Shown here piece by piece: positions 45,010 through 54,900 of a DNA stretch of 64,000 bases. Origin of the DNA: Gallionellaceae bacterium. GTDB taxonomy: Bacteria; Pseudomonadota; Gammaproteobacteria; Burkholderiales; Thiobacillaceae. Positions within the stretch are counted from its first letter, which is position 1, and every line of letters begins with the position of its first letter. Location of the stretch: positions 1 through 64,000 of the forward strand of contig JAQTLN010000008.1 of the NCBI GenBank assembly GCA_028714875.1, given 5' to 3'. The notes under the pieces are model-generated. The model searched no databases and was not told the DNA's origin. It saw only the letters and a program-made list of their open reading frames with translations. The translations under genes and the position numbers were made by a program.

Positions 45010-45414
45010 ATGATCGACGCCGATACCCGCACACAACTCCTGAGATACGCCACCATCGGCCTGGCCTCCAACCTGCTCCTTTACTTGGCCTATCTTGGGC
45101 TAACCATCTTCGGCTTGGGCCACAAAACCGCCATGACATTGCTCTATGTTTCCGGTGTCTTGGTCACTTTCGCGGCAAACCGTCGCTGGTCCTTCGGGCA
45201 TCGAGGCCTTGCTCGAGCGGCTTTTGTACGTTACGTGATCGCTTACATCCTGGGTTACCTGCTTAATCTTGCATTGTTGTGGATCGCTGTTGACCGCTTA
45301 CACCTGCCGCATCAGGGCGTTCAAGCAGTGGCCATCGTTTTGGTGGCAATCAACTTATTTTTTATGCATAAGTACTGGGTGTTTGCTTCCGAAATAAGGA
45401 ACGGTGCCGCATGA
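45010..45414 (+). CDS. GtrA family membrane protein
   Basis: A 134-residue protein with four transmembrane helices and the GtrA pattern: YATIGLASNLLLYLAYL at the N-terminus and a NLFFMHKYWVF tail. GtrA proteins are thought to flip undecaprenyl-linked sugars. It overlaps the methyltransferase by four bases. A second GtrA gene is at 48932. Confidence 0.88.
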   Translation: MIDADTRTQLLRYATIGLASNLLLYLAYLGLTIFGLGHKTAMTLLYVSGVLVTFAANRRWSFGHRGLARAAFVRYVIAYILGYLLNLALLWIAVDRLHLPHQGVQAVAIVLVAINLFFMHKYWVFASEIRNGAA

Positions 45415-46292
45415 AACTCTGCCCCCGATGTTCGTCTTCGCATGACGCCGTGGGCTGGACCTGCCCTACTTGCGGCTTCGCCCCTCCCCTGCGGGGAGGA
45501 TTCCCAGCCCTGGCGCCCGAACTAGCTCATGGCGGCGCCGGTTTCCAGCCACAGGCCTTTGCGGAGCTTGCGGCCTTGGAAGCGAGCAATTTCTGGTTTC
45601 GCGCCCGCAACCGTCTCATCGTTTGGGCATTGCGTCGCCACTTTCCGCAAATGCGGCGCTACCTGGAGATCGGTTGCGGCACAGGTTACGTCCTCGCCGG
45701 CGTGGCCCAGGCCTATCCCGAGGCCTCTCTCACCGGCAGTGAGGTATTCAGCGTCGGGCTGCCCTATGCTGCGCGCCGAGTCGGGAAGGCTGAACTACTC
45801 CAGATGGACGCTCGCCGCATCCCCTATCGAGAAGAGTTCGATGCCATTGGCGCCTTCGATGTGCTGGAGCACATCGAGGAGGATGAAGTGGTGCTGTCCG
45901 AGATGCTGCGAGCAGTCCGCCCCGACGGAGGAATCGTTCTCACAGTTCCTCAACATCCCTGGCTATGGAGCAGGCAGGACGAATACGCCCGCCATGTGCG
46001 TCGCTACCGAATCGGCGAATTACGCGAAAAGGTGTTACGGGCCGGGTTCAAAGTGGAATTCGAGACCACCTTTGTCAGCCTGCTCTTGCCTGCCATGCTC
46101 GCTTCTCGCTTAGCCCAACGGAAGGCTTCTGCAGACAGTGACCCCTTGATGGAACTGCGTCTGCCAAATCTCATTAACTGGGCCTTCGAGAGCGTCATGT
46201 ACTTGGAACGACAGCTTATTAGGTTGGGAATTCGTTTCCCTGTTGGAGGCTCCCTATTGTTGATCGCTAGGAAAGCCAAGGTGGCCAGATGA
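45411..46292 (+). CDS. Class I methyltransferase with N-terminal zinc ribbon
   Basis: A 293-residue protein. The N-terminus carries two CxxC pairs (CPRCSS and CPTCG) forming a small zinc ribbon. The Rossmann SAM domain has RYLEIGCGTGYVLAGVA and AFDVLEHIEEDEVVLSEM. It ends with a hydrophobic segment. It probably methylates a glycan or lipid-linked intermediate. Confidence 0.83.
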   Translation: MKLCPRCSSSHDAVGWTCPTCGFAPPLRGGFPALAPELAHGGAGFQPQAFAELAALEASNFWFRARNRLIVWALRRHFPQMRRYLEIGCGTGYVLAGVAQAYPEASLTGSEVFSVGLPYAARRVGKAELLQMDARRIPYREEFDAIGAFDVLEHIEEDEVVLSEMLRAVRPDGGIVLTVPQHPWLWSRQDEYARHVRRYRIGELREKVLRAGFKVEFETTFVSLLLPAMLASRLAQRKASADSDPLMELRLPNLINWAFESVMYLERQLIRLGIRFPVGGSLLLIARKAKVAR

Positions 46293-47419
46293 ATATCCCC
46301 TTCAACAAGCCTTACATGACCGGCAAGGAACTCTGGTACATCGCCCAGGCGCACCACAATGGCTGGTTGGCGGGTGACGGTGGCTTTACCAAGAAATGCA
46401 ATGCCTGGCTGGAGTTACGCACCGGAGCACGGCGCGCGTTGTTGACGCATTCCTGCACGGCTGCGTTGGAGATGGCAGCGATCCTGGCTGACCTCCAACC
46501 CGGCGACGAAGTGATCATGCCTTCGTACACTTTCGTTTCCACCGCCAATGCCTTCGTCTTGCGCGGCGCCGTGCCGGTGTTCGTGGACATCCGCCCGGAC
46601 ACCCTCAACATCGACGAGACCCTGATCGAAGCGGCCATCACCGATAGAACGCGCGCCATCGTGCCGGTGCATTACGCCGGAGTGGGCTGCGAGATGGACG
46701 CCATCATGGACATCGCCGCGCGCCACAAGCTGCTGGTCATCGAGGACGCCGCGCAGGGCATCATGTCCAGCTACAAGGGCCGCCCCCTGGGCAGCATCGG
46801 CCACTTGGCCGCGCTTTCCTTCCACGAGACCAAGAACATCATCTCCGGGGAGGGCGGCGCCCTGCTGGTGAATGATCCGGAACTGGCCGAGCGAGCCGAG
46901 ATCATCCGCGAGAAGGGTACCAACCGCAGCCAATTCTTCCGCGGTCAGGTGGACAAGTACACCTGGGTGGACATCGGTTCCTCCTACCTGCCCAGCGAAC
47001 TGATCGCCGCCTTCCTGTGGGCGCAGATGGAAGAGGCGGACGCCATCACTCAATGCCGCCTCTACATCTGGCAGGCTTACCACGATGCCTTCGTCGACCT
47101 GGAACAGCGCGGCAAGGTGGTTCGCCCACGAGTGCCGACGCACTGCGAACACAACGCGCACATGTATCAGTTGCTGTTGCCCTCGCTGGAGAAGCGCACA
47201 GCCTTCATTGCCGCGCTCAAGACAGAGGGTATCGGCAGCGTCTTCCACTACGTGCCGCTGCACACGGCTCCGGCCGGACGCCACCTCGGCCGCGCGGTGG
47301 GCGAACTGCGCCATACCCTGGATATCTCCGACCGCTTGGTACGCCTGCCGCTCTGGCTGGGGCTTGAAAAATATCAAATCGAGGTCATCCGCCAAGTAAT
47401 CGCCGCCACAGAATGGTAG
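46289..47419 (+). CDS. wecE: dTDP-4-amino-4,6-dideoxygalactose transaminase
   Basis: A DegT/DnrJ/EryC1 PLP aminotransferase of 376 residues with the WecE/RffA pattern: FNKPYMTGKELWYIAQAHHN at the N-terminus and the PLP lysine K182 in SFHETKNIISGEGGAL. It converts dTDP-4-keto-6-deoxyglucose to the 4-amino sugar, the step before WecD-type N-acetylation. The start overlaps the methyltransferase stop by four bases. The following 226 bases hold a MITE. Confidence 0.93.
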   Translation: MNIPFNKPYMTGKELWYIAQAHHNGWLAGDGGFTKKCNAWLELRTGARRALLTHSCTAALEMAAILADLQPGDEVIMPSYTFVSTANAFVLRGAVPVFVDIRPDTLNIDETLIEAAITDRTRAIVPVHYAGVGCEMDAIMDIAARHKLLVIEDAAQGIMSSYKGRPLGSIGHLAALSFHETKNIISGEGGALLVNDPELAERAEIIREKGTNRSQFFRGQVDKYTWVDIGSSYLPSELIAAFLWAQMEEADAITQCRLYIWQAYHDAFVDLEQRGKVVRPRVPTHCEHNAHMYQLLLPSLEKRTAFIAALKTEGIGSVFHYVPLHTAPAGRHLGRAVGELRHTLDISDRLVRLPLWLGLEKYQIEVIRQVIAATEW

Positions 47420-47441
47420 TTTCAGGTTTATCAAGATAGGA

Positions 47442-47555
47442 GGCTGTATTCAACTTAAGTGTTGATCCACAAGAAGATGCCTGAAGAATCAGGGCCTTCA
47501 ACTTGCCGCATGCCCTTGATTATCGTGGGCATCAACACTTGACTTGAATACAGCC
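47442..47555. mobile_element. MITE-like element with 27-bp terminal inverted repeats
   Basis: The ends GGCTGTATTCAACTTAAGTG and the complement of CACTTGACTTGAATACAGCC match over about 24 of 27 positions, continuing through TTGATCC/GGCATCAA. The element is 114 bp with no coding capacity. An 8-bp target duplication flanks it, AGATAGGA at 47434-47441 and AGATAGGG at 47556-47563. The GGCTG terminus and 8-bp duplication resemble IS1595-type transposons, but that family assignment is inference. Confidence 0.85.
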
Positions 47556-47645
47556 AGATAGGGCCATTGGCAAAACAACTGAAATACAAATTTATTGGTC
47601 GCGCCCGAATCTAAAAATATGCAACTCACAGCACATTGGTGATTT

Positions 47646-48935
47646 ATGTCAGTTCAGTCTGTAGCAGTGCTCGGCGCCGGCCCCATGGGCCTGGCGGTCG
47701 CCTATCAACTCGCGCGCGACGGCCATCGCCCCGTGTTGTTTGAGGCTGATGACCGGGTTGGCGGCATGACCGCCATTTTTGATTTCAATGGCCTCGCTAT
47801 TGAGCGCTATTACCACTTTCATTGCATTTCCGATTCCGCTTTTTTACAGGCGCTCGATGAGCTGGGTATCGCCGACAAGATGCATTGGGTGGAAACGAAG
47901 ATGGGGTATTTCTATCAGGGTGCGTTGCATCCCTGGGGCAACCCCATCGCATTGCTGAAGTTTCCCGGTTTGAGCCTGCTCGCGAAGTTCCGCTATGGCC
48001 TGCACGCCTTTTTGTCTACCAAGCGAAAAGACTGGCACCCGTTGGATACGCTGGAAGCCACCTCCTGGATCAAACGCTGGGTTGGAGACGAAGCCTTCGA
48101 AGTGCTCTGGCGCAAGCTGTTCGATTACAAGTTTTATGACTATGCCTATGGATTGTCAGCGGCATGGATATGGAGCCGCATTCGCCGCATCGGCCGCTCG
48201 CGCTATGACCTGTTCCGGGAAAAACTGGGTTATCTGGAGGGGGGGTCGAATACCTTGTTGCAGGCATTGAAGACGGACATCGAGCAACATGGCGGTGAGG
48301 TTCGTCTGTCTTCGCCGGTTTCGCGCGTGGTGATCGAGGAGGGTGTGGTCAAGGGCATCCAGCAGGGAGACCAGTTCCATGCCTTCGACAAGGTCATCAG
48401 CACCGTGCCGCTGCCTTATGTGTCGCGGCTGATACCTGATTTGCCGCAATCGATTCTGGATACGTTCCAGGACGTGAAGAACATTGCCGTGGTCTGCGTC
48501 ATCGTCAAATTAAAGCAGGCGGTGACGGAGAACTTCTGGCTGAACACTAATGACCCGGAAATGGACATCCCCGGCCTGGTTGAATACACCAATCTGCGGC
48601 CTTTGGCTCACCACATCGTCTATGTGCCTTTCTACATGCCGGCCGAGCACCCGAAGTTCTCGGAGCCGGATAACGCTTTCCTGGACAAGGTGCGCCGCTA
48701 CCTGCGCAAGATCAACCCGGCGCTGACGGATGACGATTTCATCGAACTGCGCGCCAGCCGCTACCGCTATGCCCAACCGATCTGCGAACCGGGCTACCTG
48801 GATCGTCTTCCGCCCGTGGCCTTGCCTGTGAAGGGCTTGTGGGTAGCGGATACTTCTTACTACTACCCGGAAGATCGCGGCATCTCGGAGAGCATTGGCT
48901 TTGGCCGCGACATGGCGCGGATGGCGACGGCGTGA
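47646..48935 (+). CDS. NAD(P)/FAD-dependent oxidoreductase, amine-oxidase-like
   Basis: A 429-residue flavoprotein. The N-terminal dinucleotide motif VAVLGAGPMGLAVAYQLARDG is followed by VGGMTAIFDFNGLAIERYYH. This resembles flavin amine oxidases, phytoene-desaturase-type and UDP-galactopyranose-mutase-related enzymes of polysaccharide clusters. The C-terminal FAD signature is LWVADTSYYYPEDRGISESI. It may act on lipid-linked or nucleotide sugars; specificity is unknown. Confidence 0.8.
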   Translation: MSVQSVAVLGAGPMGLAVAYQLARDGHRPVLFEADDRVGGMTAIFDFNGLAIERYYHFHCISDSAFLQALDELGIADKMHWVETKMGYFYQGALHPWGNPIALLKFPGLSLLAKFRYGLHAFLSTKRKDWHPLDTLEATSWIKRWVGDEAFEVLWRKLFDYKFYDYAYGLSAAWIWSRIRRIGRSRYDLFREKLGYLEGGSNTLLQALKTDIEQHGGEVRLSSPVSRVVIEEGVVKGIQQGDQFHAFDKVISTVPLPYVSRLIPDLPQSILDTFQDVKNIAVVCVIVKLKQAVTENFWLNTNDPEMDIPGLVEYTNLRPLAHHIVYVPFYMPAEHPKFSEPDNAFLDKVRRYLRKINPALTDDDFIELRASRYRYAQPICEPGYLDRLPPVALPVKGLWVADTSYYYPEDRGISESIGFGRDMARMATA

Positions 48936-49333
48936 TACGCGCCTTCGCCTCTCGGCAATTCATGCTGTTCCTGCTAACCGGCGGCACGGCGGCGGGGGTG
49001 AATTTTGCCAGCCGCATCTTGTACAACCATTGGCTGGACTATTCCACTTCCATCATCGTCGCCTACCTGACCGGCATGGTGACGGCCTTCGTACTGGCGC
49101 GCCTATTCGTGTTTACGGAATCCAGTCAGGACTGGCACCGATCGGCCCTGATTTTTACGCTCGTCAACGTGGTTGCGGTGGCACAGACCTGGGCCATCAG
49201 CATGGGGCTGGTTTACTACGTTTTGCCAAACTTGGGGGTCACCCGCTTCGCCCCGGAAATCGCCCATGCCGCCGGCGTGACGTTCCCGGTGTTCACCAGC
49301 TACCTTGGCCATAAACACTGGTCCTTTCGTTGA
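48932..49333 (+). CDS. GtrA family membrane protein
   Basis: A 133-residue four-helix GtrA protein (FMLFLLTGGTAAGVNFASRI at the start, TSYLGHKHWSF at the end). The GTG start overlaps the oxidoreductase stop by four bases. It is the second GtrA in this region and a likely undecaprenyl-sugar flippase. Confidence 0.85.
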   Translation: MIRAFASRQFMLFLLTGGTAAGVNFASRILYNHWLDYSTSIIVAYLTGMVTAFVLARLFVFTESSQDWHRSALIFTLVNVVAVAQTWAISMGLVYYVLPNLGVTRFAPEIAHAAGVTFPVFTSYLGHKHWSFR

Positions 49334-50307
49334 TGCCCGAACTGAGAGTCGGCCGCGCGGTTATAACTTTCTGGTTGCTGACACTGGCTTATGTCGGCTT
49401 GCTCTTGTGGGTGGATAGGAGCAAGGGACTGTTGTCGGGATTTGAGCGACTGTATGCCATGTTGCCGTTTTTGATGTTCATTTCCCTGGCGTCTTATCTG
49501 GCTCGCTATGCGCGCTGGCATTGGCTACTGGCTCGGGCGGGGGCGAACATTCGGCCTCTACGCGGGTTTGCCGCCTATCTTTCCGGATTCGCCTTCACCG
49601 CGACCCCGGGCAAGGTGGGCGAGTTGCTGCGCATTCGCTACTTCCAGCCCATGGGGGCCCCTCCCGAATTGGTCCTTTCCGCTTTCGTATACGAGCGTCT
49701 GTTTGACCTGATTGTGGTGCTCTGCCTTGCCGGCATTGCCGCCGCCAATTTCGGGGTATTTCCGGTCGTGCTGGCGTTTGTGGTCATTGTTCTGGCTATC
49801 GTGTTTCTGCTGACGAAGTACCCCAGCCATCTACTGCGTCTGTCCACCTATCTGGAACGGCGGCAGATGCGGCGGCTGGCACGGCTGGCGGAGATATTCG
49901 CTCATGGGTTCGCGCATACCCGAGTCTGGCTGACTCCCCTGGATTTGCTGGTCTCACTGGTCGCCGGCCTGGTCGCCTGGGGGCTGACCGCGTATGCGTT
50001 TGTCCTGCTGTTGGAGCATCTGGCACTGGGCATGCCCAAGTTGCTGGCGTTTTCGCTTTATCCGGTTGCCATGCTTGCGGGCGCGGCGTCGATGATGCCG
50101 GGCGGGATAGGCTCCACGGAGGCGGTCCTGGTCATCTTGCTCGCGGGGCTTGGGGTCAGTCTGGCCAACGGCACGATCGCCGCCATCGGCATCCGCCTTG
50201 CGACCCTCTGGTTTGCCACCTTGGTTGGATTGCTTTCGATGCTGGCTCTGGAATGGGCCACAAAGTCCGGTACCGCGGCGAGCAGTAGACGCGACAAATC
50301 GCGGTAA
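49333..50307 (+). CDS. UPF0104 / LPG synthase-type membrane protein
   Basis: A 324-residue protein with about eight membrane helices. It belongs to the lysylphosphatidylglycerol synthase transmembrane (UPF0104) family: RGFAAYLSGFAFTATPGKVGELLR and the late AGAASMMPGGIGSTEAVLVI are typical. The soluble aminoacyltransferase domain is absent. In glycan clusters these proteins are suspected lipid or glycolipid flippases. The ATG shares a base with the GtrA stop (TGATG). Confidence 0.83.
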   Translation: MPELRVGRAVITFWLLTLAYVGLLLWVDRSKGLLSGFERLYAMLPFLMFISLASYLARYARWHWLLARAGANIRPLRGFAAYLSGFAFTATPGKVGELLRIRYFQPMGAPPELVLSAFVYERLFDLIVVLCLAGIAAANFGVFPVVLAFVVIVLAIVFLLTKYPSHLLRLSTYLERRQMRRLARLAEIFAHGFAHTRVWLTPLDLLVSLVAGLVAWGLTAYAFVLLLEHLALGMPKLLAFSLYPVAMLAGAASMMPGGIGSTEAVLVILLAGLGVSLANGTIAAIGIRLATLWFATLVGLLSMLALEWATKSGTAASSRRDKSR

Positions 50308-50336
50308 TCCGGCCGAACTCAAGAAGATAGCCGCTC

Positions 50337-51461
50337 CTACGCGAGCTCCTCAATGTCAAAAATCCGCCGATGCTCGCGGATGGCGTAACGATCGGTCATA
50401 CCGGCGATGTAATCGGCGACCGCGCGATACGGGCCGTGGTCGGCGCGGGCGCGGTGTTCCGGTGGCATCAGGCGTGGTTCGTTGCTGAATGCCTGAAACA
50501 GTTCGCGTAGCAGGCGCTGCGCCTTTTCGCTCATGCGCACCACCTTGTAATGGCGATAAAGGTTCTGGAACAGGAAGCGCTTCAACTCGCGATGCTGCTC
50601 CAGGACATCCGGACTGAACCCGGCCAGCGGCGGGCAAAGGCGCACGTCATCCAGACTTTGTGGCAGGTGCCGCGCGATGTTGTGGCGAGTCTGTTCGAGT
50701 AGGTCCACCACCAGGGTGTTGATCATGCGGCGCACGGTTTCATGAATCATGCGGCGGTCGTTGAGATTGGGATAGAGGCCCCGCACGGTTTTCAGGTGCC
50801 GCGCGAAGATGTCCACCTGCTCCAGTTGCTCGACGCTGATCAGGCCGGAACGCAAGCCGTCGTCGACGTCATGGTTGTTGTAGGCGATCTCGTCGGCCAG
50901 GTTGGTGACCTGCGCTTCCAGCGAGGGCTGCCGGCCTTCGATGAAGCGCCGGCCCACGTCGCCCAGCTTTTCCGCGTTTTTGACTGAACAGTGTTTGAGG
51001 ATGCCTTCGCGCGCTTCGAAGGTGAGATTGAGGCCCTCGAATTCAGCATATTTCTGCTCCAGTTCATCGACCACACGCAGCGATTGCAGGTTGTGTTCGA
51101 AACCGCCATGTTCCTTCATGCACTCGTTGAGCACGTCCTGGCCGACATGGCCGAACGGCGTATGACCAAGGTCGTGGGCAAGGGCCAGCGTTTCCGTGAG
51201 GTCTTCGTCCAGCCCCAACATGCGCGCCAAAGTTCGGCCGATCTGGGCGACTTCCAGGCTGTGGGTGAGGCGGGTGCGGAACAAGTCACCCTCGTGGTTC
51301 ACGAATACCTGGGTCTTGTACTCCAGGCGGCGAAAGGCGGTGGAATGCACGATGCGGTCGCGATCACGTTGATATTCGGATCGTGGCGCGGCCGCCGGTT
51401 CCGGATGGCGACGGCCGCGAGTGCTGGCGGAGAGCGCGGCATAAAGGGCGAGGTCGGTCAT
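50337..51461 (-). CDS. dgt: dGTPase-like HD-domain triphosphohydrolase
   Basis: A 374-residue HD-domain protein of the deoxyguanosinetriphosphate triphosphohydrolase type. The HD metal motifs are [13 protein letters not shown] and [18 protein letters not shown]. The N-terminus ([26 protein letters not shown]) is characteristic. It hydrolyses dNTPs to deoxynucleosides and triphosphate. It lies downstream of aroB on the same strand, a common betaproteobacterial pair. The start at 51461 was chosen over an upstream frame by homology. Confidence 0.93.
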   Translation of the reverse strand: MTDLALYAALSASTRGRRHPEPAAAPRSEYQRDRDRIVHSTAFRRLEYKTQVFVNHEGDLFRTRLTHSLEVAQIGRTLARMLGLDEDLTETLALAHDLGHTPFGHVGQDVLNECMKEHGGFEHNLQSLRVVDELEQKYAEFEGLNLTFEAREGILKHCSVKNAEKLGDVGRRFIEGRQPSLEAQVTNLADEIAYNNHDVDDGLRSGLISVEQLEQVDIFARHLKTVRGLYPNLNDRRMIHETVRRMINTLVVDLLEQTRHNIARHLPQSLDDVRLCPPLAGFSPDVLEQHRELKRFLFQNLYRHYKVVRMSEKAQRLLRELFQAFSNEPRLMPPEHRARADHGPYRAVADYIAGMTDRYAIREHRRIFDIEELA

Positions 51462-51555
51462 GTAGGCGTATCCGATCGGTATTGCAATAGCCCGGACAAA
51501 CCGCGGCTTGTTGGGGGGCGATTTCCGTGGCAACGACTGGACACGGACAGGCTTG

Positions 51556-52632
51556 TTACAACATCGTCAGCGTCGCCCGTAACGCGACCGCGTCGTAATC
51601 ACCGCTGATGTAGGCCTCGCCCAGTTTGCGCAGCAGCACGAAGCGGATGCGACCAGCCTCCACCTTCTTGTCCACGCCCATGTAGTTCATGTAGGCGTCA
51701 TAGCCCAGATCGGGGGCGATCACCGGCAGACCGGCTCTTTGGAACAACGTCTTTACACGATCCACATCGGCTAGCGTGATCATGCCCATACGCCGCGACA
51801 GATCCGCCGCCAGCATGGTACCGGCGGAAACAGCTTCGCCATGCAGCCAGACGCCATAGCCCATTCCCGTCTCGATGGCGTGGCCGAATGTGTGGCCGAG
51901 GTTGAGCAAAGCGCGCTGTCCGGATTCGTGCTCATCGGCGGCAACTACTTCCGCCTTGTTTTGGCAGGAACGGTAGATCGCGTACATGAGCGCCTCGGTA
52001 TCGCGAGCCACCAGTTTTTCCATGTTTGCTTCCAACCATTCCAGAAAAGGCAGATCGCGAATCAGACCGTACTTGATGACCTCGGCCAGGCCGGCGGAAA
52101 GTTCACGATCGGGCAGGGTAGCAAGGGTGTCGGTATCCGCCAGCACCAGTTGTGGCTGGTAAAAGGCGCCAACCATGTTCTTGCCAAGCGGGTGGTTGAT
52201 GCCGGTCTTGCCCCCCACAGACGAATCCACCTGCGCCAGCAACGTGGTGGGCACCTGGATGAAAGGCATGCCGCGCTGGTAGCAGGCCGCAGCGAAACCG
52301 GTGAGATCGCCGACGACGCCGCCACCTAGCGCGATCAAGGTGGTCTTGCGCTCAGCACGCTGAGTCAGCAGGGCATTAAAGATGCTGTTGAGGGTTTCCC
52401 AGTTCTTGTAGGCCTCGCCATCAGGCAGGACGACCGAGTCCACCTGGATGTCCGCAAGTTCCAGCGCGAGACTGAGTTTCGCCAGATAGAGCGGGGCCAC
52501 GGTGGTGTTGGTAACGACCACCACACGCTTCTGAATCAAGTGAGGCAACACCAGATCGGGCCGAAGCAGCAGGCCAGGACCGATATGGATGGGGTAAGAA
52601 CGATCGCCCAAATTCACGGAAAGGGTTTGCAT
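51556..52632 (-). CDS. aroB: 3-dehydroquinate synthase
   Basis: Converts DAHP to 3-dehydroquinate. The 358-residue enzyme has the NAD-binding stretch [41 protein letters not shown] and the zinc ligand region [13 protein letters not shown]. It forms a unit with dgt. The usual aroK partner is not found upstream; a polysaccharide exporter cluster starts divergently instead. An AAGG element lies upstream, weak. Confidence 0.95.
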   Translation of the reverse strand: MQTLSVNLGDRSYPIHIGPGLLLRPDLVLPHLIQKRVVVVTNTTVAPLYLAKLSLALELADIQVDSVVLPDGEAYKNWETLNSIFNALLTQRAERKTTLIALGGGVVGDLTGFAAACYQRGMPFIQVPTTLLAQVDSSVGGKTGINHPLGKNMVGAFYQPQLVLADTDTLATLPDRELSAGLAEVIKYGLIRDLPFLEWLEANMEKLVARDTEALMYAIYRSCQNKAEVVAADEHESGQRALLNLGHTFGHAIETGMGYGVWLHGEAVSAGTMLAADLSRRMGMITLADVDRVKTLFQRAGLPVIAPDLGYDAYMNYMGVDKKVEAGRIRFVLLRKLGEAYISGDYDAVALRATLTML

Positions 52633-52819
52633 GGGAAAAACAACCTTAAAAAATGAATGGCAATGATAATCCGGCCCCTGATAAATCGTGCTCCCCCGGC
52701 GTGGCAAACAGACACATCGATCTGATAACCTCGCACCACTCGTAGTCAACAAGGCTCCCCCTGTGCAGAAGCGCTTGATCTCCGTTGCAAACACTTAGCT
52801 CAGACCGCCAGACAACCCC

Positions 52820-53638
52820 ATGACCGGCATCCTCAAGAACCTGATCGAATACCGTGAACTCATGGCCGTCCTGGCCTGGAAGAACATAACGCTACGCTAC
52901 AAGCAGTCCTACCTGGGCATCCTTTGGGCCGTGCTGAAGCCCATAGTACTGGTGCTCATCTTCATGGTGCTGCGCAGTTTCGTCGGCATCGACAGCGGCG
53001 CCATCCCCTACCCCATTCTTACCTACTCCGCTCTCACGATCTGGATCTTCTTCCAGGAGTCAGCCTCGGAAGGGGTCTCCAGCGTGGTTGGCAACGCCAA
53101 TCTCATCCGCAAGATCTACTTCCCACGCGAGGTTTTCCCGCTGACCAGCGTGATCACCAAACTGGTGGAACTGGGCATCAGCCTCTTCATACTCGCCGGC
53201 CTCATGGCCTGGTATGGCATCGCCCCTACGTGGCAGATTCTCTGGCTACCCTTGCTGGTGCTCAACGCCATGCTGGCCGCCCTCACCATCGCCTTCATCG
53301 GTTCCGCCCTCAACGTCTATTACCGCGACGTCTCCACCGCGCTACCAGTGCTGCTCTCCCTCATCATGTACATGTCACCGGTCATCTACCCGCTGGCCCT
53401 GGTAAAGGACAAGCTACTCATTCATCAAGCTGCCGGGGAATGGTCGAATGTGCTCTATACCGTGTTCACCCTCAACCCCCTGGCGGGCCTGATTGACGCT
53501 TTCCAGAACATCACCTTGCGTGGTCTGCCGCCAGATGCCGCAGCCATGATGCCCGGCTTGGTACTCACCCTGGTGCTGCTGCCGTTCAGCTATCTCTATT
53601 TTAAACGTGCCGAATCATATTTCGCGGACGTTGTCTAA
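52820..53638 (+). CDS. wzm: ABC-2 type polysaccharide export permease (Wzm)
   Basis: A 272-residue inner-membrane permease with six helices. The N-terminal ELMAVLAWKNITLRYKQSYLGILWAVLKP is the classic interface of polysaccharide/teichoic-acid exporters (Wzm/TagG). It exports a complete undecaprenyl-linked glycan with the following ATPase. The start is divergent from aroB across a 187-base gap with no clear terminator. Confidence 0.94.
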   Translation: MTGILKNLIEYRELMAVLAWKNITLRYKQSYLGILWAVLKPIVLVLIFMVLRSFVGIDSGAIPYPILTYSALTIWIFFQESASEGVSSVVGNANLIRKIYFPREVFPLTSVITKLVELGISLFILAGLMAWYGIAPTWQILWLPLLVLNAMLAALTIAFIGSALNVYYRDVSTALPVLLSLIMYMSPVIYPLALVKDKLLIHQAAGEWSNVLYTVFTLNPLAGLIDAFQNITLRGLPPDAAAMMPGLVLTLVLLPFSYLYFKRAESYFADVV

Positions 53639-53640
53639 CC

Positions 53641-54900
53641 ATGCCCATTATCCAAGTCGAGCACGTCACCAAGGAATATAAATTAGGGCAACTGACCAGC
53701 CTCAAGCAAACTGTTTTGAATTCAATTAATCGCCTCACCGGTCGCCCGGTAGAAGAACGCAAGCCGTTCAAGGCGTTGGACGACATTCATTTCTCGGTGG
53801 ATGAGGGCGAAGTGGTAGGCATCATCGGACATAACGGTGCGGGTAAGAGCACGCTACTGAAACTGCTGGCCAATATAGCAAGACCCTCCAGCGGAAGCAT
53901 AAAAGTCAAAGGTAAAGTTGCTCCGCTTATTGAAGTGGGGGCCGGATTGGTGGCTGACCTCACCGGTCGCGAAAACATCTACCTCAATGGGGCGATCCTC
54001 GGGATTTCAAAAAAAGAAATTGGGCGTAAGTTCGATGAAATAGTGGGGTTCGCGGAACTCGAGGAGTTCATCGACACCCCGATTAAACGTTATAGCTCGG
54101 GAATGCAGGTTAGACTTGGATTCAGCATTGCCACAAGCGTCGAATCGGACGTCCTGATTGTTGATGAAGTATTGGCGGTGGGAGACTTGGCTTTTCAGCG
54201 GAAGTGTTTTGATCGAATGGAAGATTTGATTAAACGGCAGGGCAAGACGGTATTGCTGGTCAGCCACAACATACGACAAGTGGAGCGCCTGTGTAGTCGT
54301 GTAATATTGCTCAATAAGGGAAGCGTGGTAAGTGATGGCAACGCCAATGCCGTCTGCACTCAGTTTTATGAAGCCAGCGATACACAAATCAGCTCTAGTC
54401 CAACCAGCAGCCTGGATTTGGCCAACAAGAACGAGTGTGCAACGGGCGAAATACTGCTTCGCGGTATCGAGATACTAGATACAGAAGACAAACCCATCAA
54501 TAGCCTCAGGCATAAGCAAGCGGTAAAAATCCGCTTGGATTATGAAGTGACACAAGAACTGCGTGCACCAGTGTTCGGCATTGGCATACACACAACCGAC
54601 TTCATTTATCTGGCGACGCAGCAAAGTGCAAAACAGTTGAAGCTAGAAAAACTCGGCATTGGACAGCATCGACTGACTTTTGATATTCCGTCATTTCCCT
54701 TCATGCCGGGCGTTTATTCTATACGAGCTGGTGTGGCTGAAGGCAGCACGAGCAGAACCCTGTTTTATGCGGAGAATCTATTACATCTGCAAGTGGTGCT
54801 GGAAAATGCGGAAGACCGAATCTGGAATGATGGTTTGGTAGAGCTTTCCGGTAGCTGGGCATACACACAACCCAAGATCTCCGAGAGTACGTATGACTGA
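53641..54900 (+). CDS. wzt: ABC export ATPase with glycan-binding C-terminal domain (Wzt)
   Basis: A 419-residue protein. The ABC domain (1-240) has Walker A GHNGAGKSTLLK, signature YSSGMQVRLGF and Walker B VLIVDEVLAVGD. The C-terminal domain from about 250 is a beta-sandwich of the Wzt type that reads the glycan terminus before export. It lies two bases after wzm, and its end overlaps the methyltransferase. AT content rises here. In characterised systems the terminal cap is set by a methyltransferase or kinase, which fits the next gene. Confidence 0.93.
   Translation: MPIIQVEHVTKEYKLGQLTSLKQTVLNSINRLTGRPVEERKPFKALDDIHFSVDEGEVVGIIGHNGAGKSTLLKLLANIARPSSGSIKVKGKVAPLIEVGAGLVADLTGRENIYLNGAILGISKKEIGRKFDEIVGFAELEEFIDTPIKRYSSGMQVRLGFSIATSVESDVLIVDEVLAVGDLAFQRKCFDRMEDLIKRQGKTVLLVSHNIRQVERLCSRVILLNKGSVVSDGNANAVCTQFYEASDTQISSSPTSSLDLANKNECATGEILLRGIEILDTEDKPINSLRHKQAVKIRLDYEVTQELRAPVFGIGIHTTDFIYLATQQSAKQLKLEKLGIGQHRLTFDIPSFPFMPGVYSIRAGVAEGSTSRTLFYAENLLHLQVVLENAEDRIWNDGLVELSGSWAYTQPKISESTYD

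Noticed and set aside
52633-52819. Divergent aroB/wzm intergenic region as an attachment site or tRNA
   Set aside because: No tRNA-like cloverleaf, direct repeats or integrase gene was found.
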